NCBI GenBank assembly: GCA_030685235.1
Contig: MU839086.1
Coordinates: 496,001-560,000, forward strand
Source of the DNA: Copromyces sp. CBS 386.78
Taxonomy: Eukaryota > Ascomycota > Sordariomycetes > Sordariales > Sordariaceae
Direction: 5' to 3'
DNA: 64,000 nucleotides
Below, in pieces: positions 47,836 to 58,944 of this stretch. The translations under genes were made by a program, and so were the position numbers. The notes below the pieces were generated by a model. It was not told where the DNA came from. It was given only the letters and a program-made list of their open reading frames with translations, and made no database searches. Position 1 is the stretch's first letter. Every line of letters begins with the position of its first letter.

Positions 47836-48125
47836 CTAGTGCGCGCTGCTCGAGGCGGAGCTACCGGACTCAGAACCGGAAATTGACGCAGACGACGAGC
47901 CGCCCTTCGAAGCCTTTTTCTTCTCGCTGTGGTGACTGTCAGCATCAAGTTCCATGGGCGTTGCCAGAAATCGTCAAAGGGGGCTTACTGAGTAGCACGG
48001 TCGAGGAGGGTGCAATGCCACTTCTGGTCCTTGGTCTTAATGACGAACTTGACGGCACCCTGCTCAAGGATGCTCTTGATGCGAGTATCCTGAGCGGGAG
48101 GAGCGGCAGCCTTGGAACCAGACAT
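47836..48125 (-). CDS. Small hypothetical protein (75 residues, two exons)
   Basis: Exons 48125-47989 and 47926-47836 with a 62-bp intron (GTAAGC donor, GCTGAC branch, CACAG acceptor). An earlier AG lies immediately after the branch site (giving exon start 47935) and would keep frame but add three residues; it is too close to the branch to be preferred. The protein begins MSGSKAAAPPAQDTRIKSIL; residues about 14-45 look ordered (VKFVIKTKDQKWHCTLLDRA), followed by a lysine patch and a Ser/Gly-rich tail. No family recognised. The gene call rests on well-formed splice signals, a clean start and sensible composition. It is the first gene beyond the heterochromatin, about 1.1 kb away. Confidence 0.7.
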
Positions 48126-51100
48126 TGTTTCGGAGGAGGATGGTGTAGAACTTAGAAGAAGTCTTGGATGTGTATGTAAGGAGATGTGTTGGCGTCGACT
48201 AGACGAGCAAGCAAGTTTGCAAGATAGGATACTTTGAGAAAGCTGTGAAGAACGGAAGATGAAGCTGGCTTGGGGTGAGGACTGAGGATGGGAAGCAGAA
48301 GACGGGGGAAGTAGTTATATAGTTGGAGGCAGAAGGGCCATGGAGAACAACTCGCAGCGGCTCCTTGAACTGTTCCGACCGTGTCCCACAGGCCGTGTCA
48401 CTAGATATGGAACCATTCGGAGCCGATCACAGGGCTTGTGGGCCCTTACTTTAGGGCGCAACTTGATAGCAGACAGCTTCAAGAAGCAGAACGTGAAAAA
48501 GAGGGGATCACGGGCGAGGACCTGGCCCTAAACAAGGGCATTGGGTGGTTTAATGAGCGATTTGTTAGCAAGCCGTGGACCCACGCCGTCCTGCATCTGC
48601 GCTTGCAGCAGCATACTGTGCACGAAACCCCTGGTATCCCGGCAACTCTTGCGCTATCACGCGGGGTGCCATCGCCTCGAAAGTCCAAAGGTCCCTGTGC
48701 TTGGAAACCAGACCAATGTCTCGGGACTTCTTTTGTGCGTTGATCCCGTCCAACTGTCGAATGCTCCAATCCTCATGCGTGGGACATCGGGCCTCGCACC
48801 CCGCCCTATGTCGGCAGCTCACAACAGTACCAGAACCCTATCTGGTCGGTACTTGGGATTTTCTGGAATTCCTAGAGAAGATAGGTTATTCCCGGAATCC
48901 TGTGGCTTCTTGTGTGTCCTGCAATCGCCTCTAGGACGTTGGCATTATTCCTTGGTCTGATGTTGATGGGTATAACGCTGTCAATGAGTGGGGTTCCGTA
49001 AGTAGAGATCGAGATATCGGGGCAGACGAGGAGGAGACACTCTGGGGGCTCAGGGGTTGCGGGCATGCACTCTGGGGAGACAGAAGGGCTGGAGCTGGTC
49101 TGGCCACAGAGCTTATTTTGCAGCTTCTATGACTTTGAACACTTGTTTTGATGTGAGACAGTCAGAGCCAGAGACCTTGGTGCTTGGTGTTGCGAAGGAG
49201 CGCATAGCACTCGAATGATACAGAATAAGAATCATCGGGTTCTCGTGAGATACCGCTGATACTGCGATCCCAAGTCATAGGCGTCCAGTTATTGATGTGT
49301 ATTTTGCTATCACAATCTGGTTAGGGCACATTTGAAACAATAATGTGATTCCTCACCGAAAGCCGATGTGTATTCCCGGGCAACCTCCATGACTTCTGGA
49401 AGTTTTCCATTACCCCGTCCAAACCGGATCTTGCGCCTGGATGGCCAACCTGGGAATTCGCCGGAAGGGTGGGGCTACCTTGTCGTTGCCACCCGTTTAA
49501 AGACAACGTGACAGATGTCAAATGGTAATTTGGGAATAGCCGCTTCCACGGAGATGTCCAGTATTCTGTTGGGAATTCTGGCTTGCCATCCGAGACAAAG
49601 GTATGTGGATGATGCGCTGATGTGATGTGCGGCCACCACGAGACGAGGAGGTGTTGCCGATTGTCCGACTTGCCGGTTTACGTTAGTCAGGCTGAGGATC
49701 GTTAGGTGGTTGACCACCGCAAAGTGTCAGATATTCTGATGACAGATGATGGCATAACCTTGAGACGTGGGTTTGTAACATGAAAGTCAGCATTGAGTTT
49801 TGAATGTGCGAAGCGGAGAGGGATTGGGTAATATTACGCCATATATGTGTTAACAGTGAACTTGGCATTCGCGCTCTTCGCGTCTATGTTGAAGGAGAGG
49901 TGGCGGTTTCCTCGTGACCTACAAATGATTTGCCGTCTTATCCGCACCATCCGGATTGTTTGGTGGAAAGAGCCGCCGGCCTCTCCTCGGTGCTGAGCCC
50001 CTATTCCAGAACAACGTAGGAACCTGCCACCAACGTTGAAAAAAATAGGTACTGTACAGTTCAATACTGGTTTGTTTGTTAGCGTGGGACTTCTTCCGGC
50101 TTTTAGCAGGGGAGAGACGTGCGATATGTAGGATCTGATTGGCTCAAATGGTCGCAAAGCCAGGGTAGAAAGTGAGATTCAGACCAGCGAGCTTGAACTT
50201 CACAGACAAAACCCCCGAGGGAAATATTTCCAGCGCTTTTCCAGCTCTTGCAGCGTTGAACCCTACCTGACCAAACTCAAGAAGGTCAAGTCTGTCGAAG
50301 TACCACGCCAACAATCAAACCAGGTTTGGAGAGTACAAGTAATTGGATGTGGGCAGTTTTAGGGTTTTGATAACATTGATCTTACAAATCACCCCTTAAA
50401 GTTTATTAGCGCGGTTCTTGTAACAGAGGTCTATAAAATTTCACAAAAACAACGAGATAACTGTATTCAAACCGGAAAGCTGGAGAGAATACACGAAACG
50501 GGTAAAACATATCGGTTGATACTAACTTCTTACATGAAAATTGGTGGATTGTTAGTTGAGTTGCGAAGAGTATATTGTGAGGTCCCGCGCTAACGAACTT
50601 TCCCGGGGGGTTGTGTACACAGTCTGTCTGCCGGCGATAGAGTTTTAGCTTGGAAGCCCGTGTATAACCCTAAAACACAAAGAAGCTGATCACAGTTATC
50701 GACGGTTTCCCAACTGTCTTGATGGAGCGACGTCATGATAGCTCCATACCGCTTTCCCTAAATGGAAGCACAGGGTATCCGTAGCCAGCTTTAATTGGTG
50801 AGGATAAAATGTGTGGTGGACAACAAAGAGCTGAACCAATTAGGTCCCCCACAATCCGCACGAAGGAGCCTCACATCGGGACATCGTGGCCGCAGCATTG
50901 AGGAAACAACGACAACACATCGATAGGGGTTCCCACAAAGCCGCTAGAAGAAAAGAAGCTACACTAGAAAGCTGATGGAACCGCCTAAACTGACTCGGCG
51001 CCGTCATCTCCATCATATGCTTAGAATTCAGCCACTCAGTCCAAGTCCTTGCCCTCGAGTGTGTTCCATGAAACTGGACACTTGTAGGAGGTCTTGCATG

Positions 51101-52031
51101 AAAACCACGAGGAACATCCCTGAAACATTGTGAGTTCGAGACTCAAAAAGAACTGAGAGGCTCGATATCCGGTTCCTTGACCTGCAGGGGTGAGGTATCA
51201 AGAGTCCAGGTGGGGAAAATGGACGGATGGAAATGACTTCAGAGTCGTTCTCGGGAGGGAGTAGGGGACACGTAGTGACCCAATTCCCTTCCCGGCTCCT
51301 GCATTAGACCAAAGTGTCATCCAGGGGTAAGGACGGGAAGTTCAGCCCACCTGTGGGGGGAAAGTGGTAGTGTCATCACCGCCAGTTACTTGGTCATTGG
51401 CAGCTTGTCTCCATGAACATGTAGGTACCTGTGAAGGTGACATGGCTGATGTAATATGTCTGCCGGCCGCTCGGTTTCACGACTCAATTTCTGCTCGAAA
51501 GGGGTTGAAATCGCCTATTAAAACAACCTGGGTAACCATGAGTCGAACATGACGATTATAGTTCTTGCGAGCAACCCCGATACAGCCGCAAACAGCTTCA
51601 CCTTAGGTTAGGGTAGGCTGGCGCTGGCTTTCAAGGCCTCCCTTTGCGTTAACTTTTAACTCATGTCATGGCCACCAAGAAGGTCCAGAAACGACACAAC
51701 AGCCTGGCCTTAGGGGATCCATCAAGACATGTGCCATATCCGAGGTCCATAGACACATTTACCTTGCGCGCAATCAAGGGATAACAAGTAAAGGGACCAA
51801 AAGGTGGCACCCAGGCCAGCCTCCCAAGCACACAACGTAGAGCAATTTTGAAAAGGGTCAGAGTATCAGTATTGGGACCAATAACGCCTTCGTAGAATTC
51901 AACTGTCTCAACGAAAACAACCGCCGTTATTTGGGCTTATAAACAAAGGGAATAGATCGTTGTGATACAGTCTACTACAGGAACCCCACTAGCCAAGAAA
52001 ATGCATTACAGGAACAGGAAAAATTATGGTA
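48126..52031. other. Long intergenic region
   Basis: About 3.9 kb with no supported gene. The first part is upstream of the small gene (a TATATAG at about 48313 may be its TATA-like element); the last part is beyond the 3' end of idh-1. All open frames are short, mutually overlapping and of no known family. No RNA gene recognised. A single unrecognised small spliced gene could be missed here. Confidence 0.4.
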
Positions 52032-53593
52032 TCATAGCCTGTCGATAATAGCGGAAGTGTAATCCTTGGTGGATGCCTTGCCACCAAGATCGCCAGTGAG
52101 AACCTTGCCCTCAGCAAGGGTGTCGAAAGCAGCCTTCTCAATCTTGTCGGCGTACTCGTTGAGACCCATGTGACGGAGCATCATCATGGAGGAGAGGAGG
52201 AGAGCGGTGGGGTTGGCAAGGCCCTTGCCAGCAATATCGGGGGCGGAGCCGTGGACAGCCTCGAAGATGGAGCACTCATCACCGATGTTGCCGGAGGGGG
52301 TGAGACCGAGACCACCGATAAGACCGGCGCACATGTCGGAGAGAATGTCACCGTAGAGGTTGGGCATGACGAGGACCTTGTCGTTGTAGGGGGTGGGGTC
52401 GGTGGTCATCTTGAGGCAGGTGTTGTCGAGAAGCTCGGCATCGAACTCGATATCGGGGAAGTCCTTGGCGACCTCGCGGGCGGTGTTGAGGAAGAGACCA
52501 TCGGACATCTTCATGATGGTGGCCTTGTGGACGACGCGGACCTTCTTGCGGTTGATGGCGCGGGCCTGCTCGAAGGCGTAGCGGAGGACACGCTCAGAAG
52601 CCTCGCGGGTGATGAGCTTGATGGACTGGACGACACCATCGACAACGACGTGCTCAATGCCGGAGTACTCGCCCTCGGTGTTCTCACGGATAAGGACGGT
52701 GTCAACGCCGTCGTAGGGGGTCTTGAAGCCAGCAACGGAGCGGCAAGGGCGGAGGTTGGCGAAAAGGTTGAAGGTCCTGCGGAGGGTCAGGTTGAGGGAA
52801 ACGTGGCCCTTGCCAATGGGAGTCTAGACAGAGTTCAGTCAGAATCCCAACTTTGCGATTTGGAAGCCAGGAGGCCAACATACAGCGAGGGGACCCTTGA
52901 GGGCAATCTTGTTGCGCTTGATGCTCTCAATGGCGGCATCAGGAATGGCGGTCTTGCCATCCTTGAGGATGGGGTCGACGTTGATAGGCTCCCAGGCAAT
53001 GGGGGTCTGGTATTGAGTGTTAGCGGCCCACGCGTTGACGCCCACATCGAAGGCAAGCAGGTGGCGGCGTTGGACGAACCTGAGCGGCAGCGAAGATGTC
53101 CTTGACGGCAACGGCGATCTCGGGACCAATGCCATCACCCTCGATCAAGGAGACAGTGTACTTGCCCTGTTGAAACGTTTAGCGGTCTATCCGTAGTCCG
53201 AAACAGCAGCACTTTGCGACTAGGTCTGAGTGGTTTTCAGACCGAACACCCTGTCGTCGTGGGCTGTCGCAAAGCCTTCTTTTCGTCGAGGAATGGGGGC
53301 AGGATGGCTTACGCTGGCATCCTTCTGGCCGGTGAACTGGGCAACGCGGGAAGAGTAGAAACGGTTCTGTAAGACCATAAGATAACGAGTTAGATTGGGT
53401 CCTTCACTGTCTCACATAACACAAGCGTGGGATCGCAGGTACGGTAGGGTAGTGGGCAGTGAGAATGGCCCTATTTCCATCCCGTGTTGCTGCGTGGTAG
53501 CTATCATACCTGGAAAGAAACCGAGACGGCGCGGGGAGCGGCGCGGAAGGCCTGGCGCTGCGCAGGGGCGGCAATTGATCTAAGGGCGAGCAT
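52032..53593 (-). CDS. idh-1: NAD-dependent isocitrate dehydrogenase subunit 1, mitochondrial
   Basis: Five exons: 53593-53510, 53366-53313, 53166-53080, 53006-52884 and 52823-52032, giving 379 residues. The exon ends agree in frame. Introns have CTAAC/CTGAC branches; intron 3 has an unusual GTTCGT donor. The N-terminus ([20 protein letters not shown]) is Arg/Ala-rich without acids, a mitochondrial presequence. The core shows the isocitrate/isopropylmalate dehydrogenase family: [12 protein letters not shown], then [28 protein letters not shown], and the metal-site NLYGDILSD followed by [12 protein letters not shown] and [15 protein letters not shown]. It oxidises isocitrate to 2-oxoglutarate in the TCA cycle as a heteromer with subunit 2. 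Assignment to the IDH1 (regulatory) subunit is by overall resemblance and is less certain than the family. It diverges from sec5. Confidence 0.9.
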
Positions 53594-54624
53594 TTTGGAG
53601 GTGGTTTTCGGATGACACCTCTTCCCGGAAAACCCTGATGTGTACGGAGGAAAGGAGTGTAGGTGGTGAGGACGGGTACAGAGAATTATCAGGATCAGGG
53701 AAAAGGCCGTGGATGAGGTAAAAACAAGTGATGGAGGTCTTCCCGCGAATCAAAGCAACAGCCAACCAGCGTGCCAGCCCACCACGTTCACCAAGTTACA
53801 AGTTTTTGGGCCCATTCATCTGGACCGTGCGCAGCCGGGATGCGCCAGTCAATGCAAGGCTTGGCCCGTCCGTAAGGCGAATCTGGAACCTGACGTCTAC
53901 TCAACCCCACTTGTACCCCAAGCCAAGGTAGCCGGACTTTCGTATCTCCTTGACAAGCTACTAAATCCGTGCTAGACCGCTAACACCGCTAACATGTCCC
54001 ACTGTCGGGCGAAGCTACTGCGTCCCTACGTAGATATTATGTAATATGCCACTTTTGTCAGTCGCGCCCCGAGCATCCCGCCTGCCCTGCAAGGAGGAGT
54101 TGATTAAAGATGGAGCGTACCTCACCTACCTTACCGGACGGGACGGAAGCCTTTCCGTGCAGCCTCCTTTCTGTACACTAAGTACCTACACTACGTTGTG
54201 GCCTTGCATGTGCCTCCACGAGTGCGCTTGATATCCCAGTTGCTGTTGACCGCCCGCGGTGAGCACAAGCACCACAGCACATTGCCCGCCCGTGCAGCTC
54301 GAGACCCGACGCGAGCACCCTTCTAGACACGCAACAGAACTCACCCCGCAAATGCTCCACTGAACCCCTGGGCCGCCAAGTGCCCCCATCAACCACGCAC
54401 GCTGGTGTCAGGGTGACTGACCGAGGACGCGGGAAACAAGCGACACCAAACTGTCGGATCAAGTTTCGACATAACGGTTGAATTACGATACACGAATCAC
54501 ATGGGCACAACGGGGCCGCAGGACGGACACACTCATTTCGAAATACGGATCCGTTAACAGCGAGGATAGCGAGCCCGACCGATCAAGACCGAGGATCGAC
54601 GGGATTCAGGGTTAGGAGGACACC
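53594..54624. promoter_or_regulatory. Divergent promoter region of idh-1 and sec5
   Basis: A 1.0-kb gap between two divergent starts with no supported gene. It should contain both promoters; no specific factor site was recognised. Confidence 0.5.
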
Positions 54625-57600
54625 ATGGCGGCCGACACAGAGCGGACCATTCTCGACTTCTATCAAGTGTCGTCTCTCAACCCAACCGAGTGGCCGACCG
54701 AGAAGGACAACAACAGCGATGTTTCCGACGATGAGAGGGCAAAGCAGAAGGCCAACAGGAGGAAGTCAAGGTTCCAGGCGCTGGAGAGAGTCGTGAGCAA
54801 CAGGGCTAGTGTGGTGCCCGGTTCCGAGACTTCGGCCAGCGGTGTTGGTAATCTGGTTCAGAGGGACGAACCGGATCCCTTGGGCACCACCGACAGTGTG
54901 GTACGGACGCTGAAGCAGATGGGAGTTCCGTTGCAAGATGACTCAAAGCTCCGTGAGTTTATCCTCTCGACCGCTGCGCATGGCGAGGGCAGCTGCCAAT
55001 GACCGGGATGGGGACATCGTCATTGACACATAGTTTCTTTGATCTAGGAAATCGATTCCTGCTTTCTTCGACGACATTTTCTCCGGCGCTCTTCCTCTCC
55101 CAGGTCCATGCGACCGACAGCACCGACGCGTTACTCAATGGACTGGAAGTGTTAAATCAGTCCATCGACCAAAAGTCGGCATCTCTCAAGGTTCTTGTTG
55201 AATCAAACTTCGAACGCTTTGTCCGCGCGAAAGCTACAATCGACAATGTTTACAAAGAAATGAAGTATCGCGGAGCCGAGCCAGCAGCTCCGCGTGCCAG
55301 GGCTCACGAAAGACACGCTAGCAGGAGTAGTTTCCGCAGTACCAGTGCCGCTGGCGTTGGTGGTCTGGCAAGCCCCATGGCCCCGACAGTTGACCCTCGC
55401 AAGAAGAACGCCCTGATTAGAGAGAGCGAGTACGGTGTCATGGGTGTAAAGGCTCCCTTGCTCGATGTTTCTGCCAAAGCTGAGGATTTCTGGGGGCCTG
55501 CATTGGGTGGACGCGAGAAGGAGGAACACTTGAAGACAATCGGATCCTCTCTTGACACCTACAAAGACTACGTCGAGATCAGTGCTGCATTGGCCGAGAG
55601 TATCAAGCGGAAAGATCACGAGAGTTTGGTTGAGGAGTACAACAGGGCCAGACGTTTCGCTGATGAAGCGAAACAGATCGCCCAAAATATCGGGTCGGGC
55701 GAACCCACTGAGGCACAACTGTACAAGATCCTCCTCGCAGCACGAATGTGGCATGATGTCGACGAGCAGATACAATCATTCAAGAGAGACGTGTGGCGAA
55801 GACTAGTATCCCCTCAGGCAATGGCCAAGTCGGACGCAGCACCAGGACAGGCGCATGATCAGCATATGGACCTGATAACGCTTCTTCTGGAACTGGGTGT
55901 TGAGGAGAACCCCATCTGGACATGGCTACAGAGCCGGGTGGAGTATCTGAAAAGTAGGATTCAATCTACAGCGGAGAGGGCCAAGGTCGAAATTGAAGTG
56001 CTGCGACGGCGTCTAGCAAATGTTGAGAAGCCTAGCCCTCAGTCAATAGCGTCAAATCTGAGGGCACTCGGCAGGCAGTCTATCGAAACCAAAACACCAA
56101 CTTTTGACTCGGCCGAGGTTCTGGAGGTTTGGGAAACAATTGTGGCTTTCATGAACAACCTCATGTCGCCTCAGGGTATCTTGGGTGAAGTCGTCGAATT
56201 CTGGCAAACAGTACAGGGGTTCATAGACGGCAATACTCAGAGAACTCTGCCTGTTGGCTACAAGGGGGAATCACAGGGACACCATAGACTCTCCCCGCAG
56301 AGCTCGCAGGAACTACAGAGGGCCACCGTCGAGCTTGTTGACATGCTCAAGGGACATGCTTTGTCCTTCTTCACCGGCCCTCCCCCCGAAGACCTCTCTG
56401 CGCTTGTCTCCCCCCTACCGTCAACGCCGAACACGCCAAACCCATCCACAACACCAGGGCCAGCCATCCAGACCACTACACTGAGAGTCCCAATCAACCT
56501 CGACCCGAATAACCTTCCGCCTCCATCACCGAAGCGAGGAGAAGCTTGGGAGAAGTTCGCGTTCTGGCCGCCTTGGTCCAACTCCATCAGCGGAGCCCAC
56601 TACCTCGCAAAAATGCTCACTCTCGTCGGATCTGGGGCTTCCGATATGGCCTCTCTTGCTCCGGTCGGTAAGGGTGATCCTTCGGAGCTGGACCAACTGA
56701 GGAGTCTGATGAACGCAGCCAGGGAGAGATGTGTAACTGCTCTCTGTGCTGCATGGAACAGAGATTCCGAAAACATCAAATATGTAGAGGACTGGAACAG
56801 GTCACCTATTCGGAAGGATGTGACAAAGATGCCTGCCAGCTTTGCCGCTTTCGAAGGGGCGTTGCTAAGTGGAATGCAAAAGATCCTCTACGTTTCCGAA
56901 GCCATGACCAAGCCCGGGGCCGAGGATATCGTCTTACCGCCCGCAACGAAGCTGCTACAGATGGTGCGGAGTCAGTATGTCACTACGCTCTATAAGGCCC
57001 TCCATGGCATGGTAGAAAACGCAGAGCTGCCCATCAAGAAGCCAGATGATGACTGGACGACGGATGCCAATGATTTCGTTCTCGTCAACAATCCCTCTGG
57101 GTTACGCGTATCAACAATCGGAGGCGCCACTATTGACGCCGGCGATAGTGTAAGTCATTCCAATCCCTACAATACTCTGTTTTCAACGCACATTGCTAAC
57201 AACCCTCCCAGAATGTCCGCATGCTCCTCACCCTTAGCAACCTCCAAGCTCTCCGTTCCGAAGTCGTGCCCAACCTCAATACCCAATTTGAGAACGCCTT
57301 CTCCGTCAAGCTCACCGACGAAACCAAGACCATCCGGGACGTCCTCGGCCAAATCGACGCCCGCCTGTTCCAATCCTACACCCGCCCCTCGATCGAGTCT
57401 TTGCGACGCATCATCCGCGCCGGCGTAACCGCCTCCGACTGGCCTCCCCTCTCGGGCACCAAGCCGCACGAGGTGCGGCCGTACATCTACGAAGCCCTTC
57501 TCGACCTCGTCCTCGTGCACACCCAAGTATCCACAACCGCCGCCTCCCTAACCAGTCAGGTTCTCTCTTTCTTGCTCGAGCAGACGTCGCGCGAGCTGCT

Positions 57601-58063
57601 CGAGGCGTTCAAGACCCGCCCCCGCTACGACCTGGGCATGCTCATGCAAGCCACGCTCGACGTCGAGTTCGTCGCCCAGACGCTGAACCACTACACAACC
57701 GATCGCGCTTCGGAGCTGCAGAGCGCCGTGTACCAGGAGCTGGATAGCCGGACGGATAATGAGGCGAGGACAAGGCTGCAGGCAGAGTTACCTGAGATGA
57801 GGGCGGTGTTGAAGAGGTTGAGGGAGGCGAGCAAGAGCGAGTTTGCGTGCTTCAGGAAGCCCAAGAAGGCCGCGGCCCCTGGGGCTACTGCTACTGCTGG
57901 GTCTTCGGCTGGGTCTGCGGCTATGCTAGCTGCCCAGGTTGGAGATATGAGCGGTTTGGAGAGAACGGACACGAGGGATACGGGGCGGAGTTATGCGACG
58001 CTGGAGAGGACGGATACCAGAGATACGGGACGGAGTTATGGATCTGTGGGGAGCGAGAGGTAG
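54625..58063 (+). CDS. sec5: Exocyst complex component Sec5
   Basis: Three exons: 54625-54952, 55048-57149 and 57212-58063, giving 1093 residues. Intron 1 (95 bp, GTGAGT/ATCTAG) restores a continuous KLRNRFLLSST; intron 2 (62 bp) has GTAAGT, GCTAAC and CCCAG. The N-terminal motif MAADTERTILDFYQVSSLNP is typical of fungal Sec5. The block from about residue 110 (FLSQVHATDSTDALLNGLEV, IDQKSASLKVLVESNFERFV) is the conserved Sec5 core, followed by long helical repeats to the end. The exocyst tethers secretory vesicles to the plasma membrane at hyphal tips. No TIG domain, as in other fungi. The last 40 residues carry a tandem LERTDTRDTGRSY repeat, listed separately. It converges with the RBM26-like gene. 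Confidence 0.9.
57957..58046 (+). repeat. In-frame 45-bp tandem duplication at the sec5 C-terminus
   Basis: Two 45-bp units (57957-58001 and 58002-58046) encode LERTDTRDTGRSYAT and LERTDTRDTGRSYGS, fifteen residues each. They keep frame and differ at several bases, so the duplication is not very recent. Confidence 0.85.
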
Positions 58064-58944
58064 AGATATGGGATGAGACCGGATGGGATACTTTTTTTGG
58101 TGAAAGTAGCTTCTGGTTTGTGGGGACTGAGTCAGAAGCAAGTGTTCAAAGGGAGAAGAACTGTTCAGCAGAATGGTGAACTATATATCTAGATCTTTTG
58201 CAATGATCGATAATAAACGCTTCACCTATGATATCACCAATGAATGTTGGTGTCACTGGATGTTTTGACATTTCGTTGGTTTGAACTTTCTCAGAATTAT
58301 TGGTGCTCACAGAAGTTGTGTCGAGTAGACCTTTTATGACGAGACCTTCTATGACGAGTACCACCCACAAACATGAGTAGAGGATGTTCGTCTGGGATAA
58401 AGGTTTTGTATGTGATACATGTTCATAACGCTGGTATTCTCTAGAAGTACAATGCACCATTTGTATGCAGCCTTGCTTTCCTTTATTCCGTTCACCAACA
58501 CACACGACAGAGGAATTGAGTAATCGCTGTGTTCAAGATCGGGGCAACAATTGTTTCCTCCCCAAACGCTTCCTCTATACGCTTTATTTGATACACACTC
58601 TCACTCTCACACTCTGTATCCCGTTGAGAGGCGCTCGCCTGCTCCCGCACGTTCTTTACCGTTAACGATCCTTTAGCGGGGCATTTGACTCCTTAGCGGT
58701 TGAACCATTGGTGCTTATCCATATTGATGACTTGTGCATTCTACAACTCCCACATGGTCAGCGAGAGCCTCCGATCCTTGGACTGTGCCGATCTTTGAAA
58801 GACCAAAACTGTTCAGACACTTATGATTCAGGCGTCGCTTTTTGAGAACTTGATCTGACGAGACTCTTTTGAAGAAAACCAGAGTTGCTTTTCCTTCTGG
58901 CATCTTCTTCTCAGCAAGCTCTTTGCCATCTCGTAAGACTCTTT
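58064..58944. other. Convergent intergenic region
   Basis: About 0.9 kb between the 3' ends of sec5 (+) and the RBM26-like gene (-). No gene supported. Presumably 3' UTRs and terminators. Confidence 0.5.

Noticed and set aside
48340..48960. Cluster of overlapping frames upstream of the small gene
   Set aside because: All three frames are open by chance in GC-normal sequence; none has a domain or plausible splice partners.
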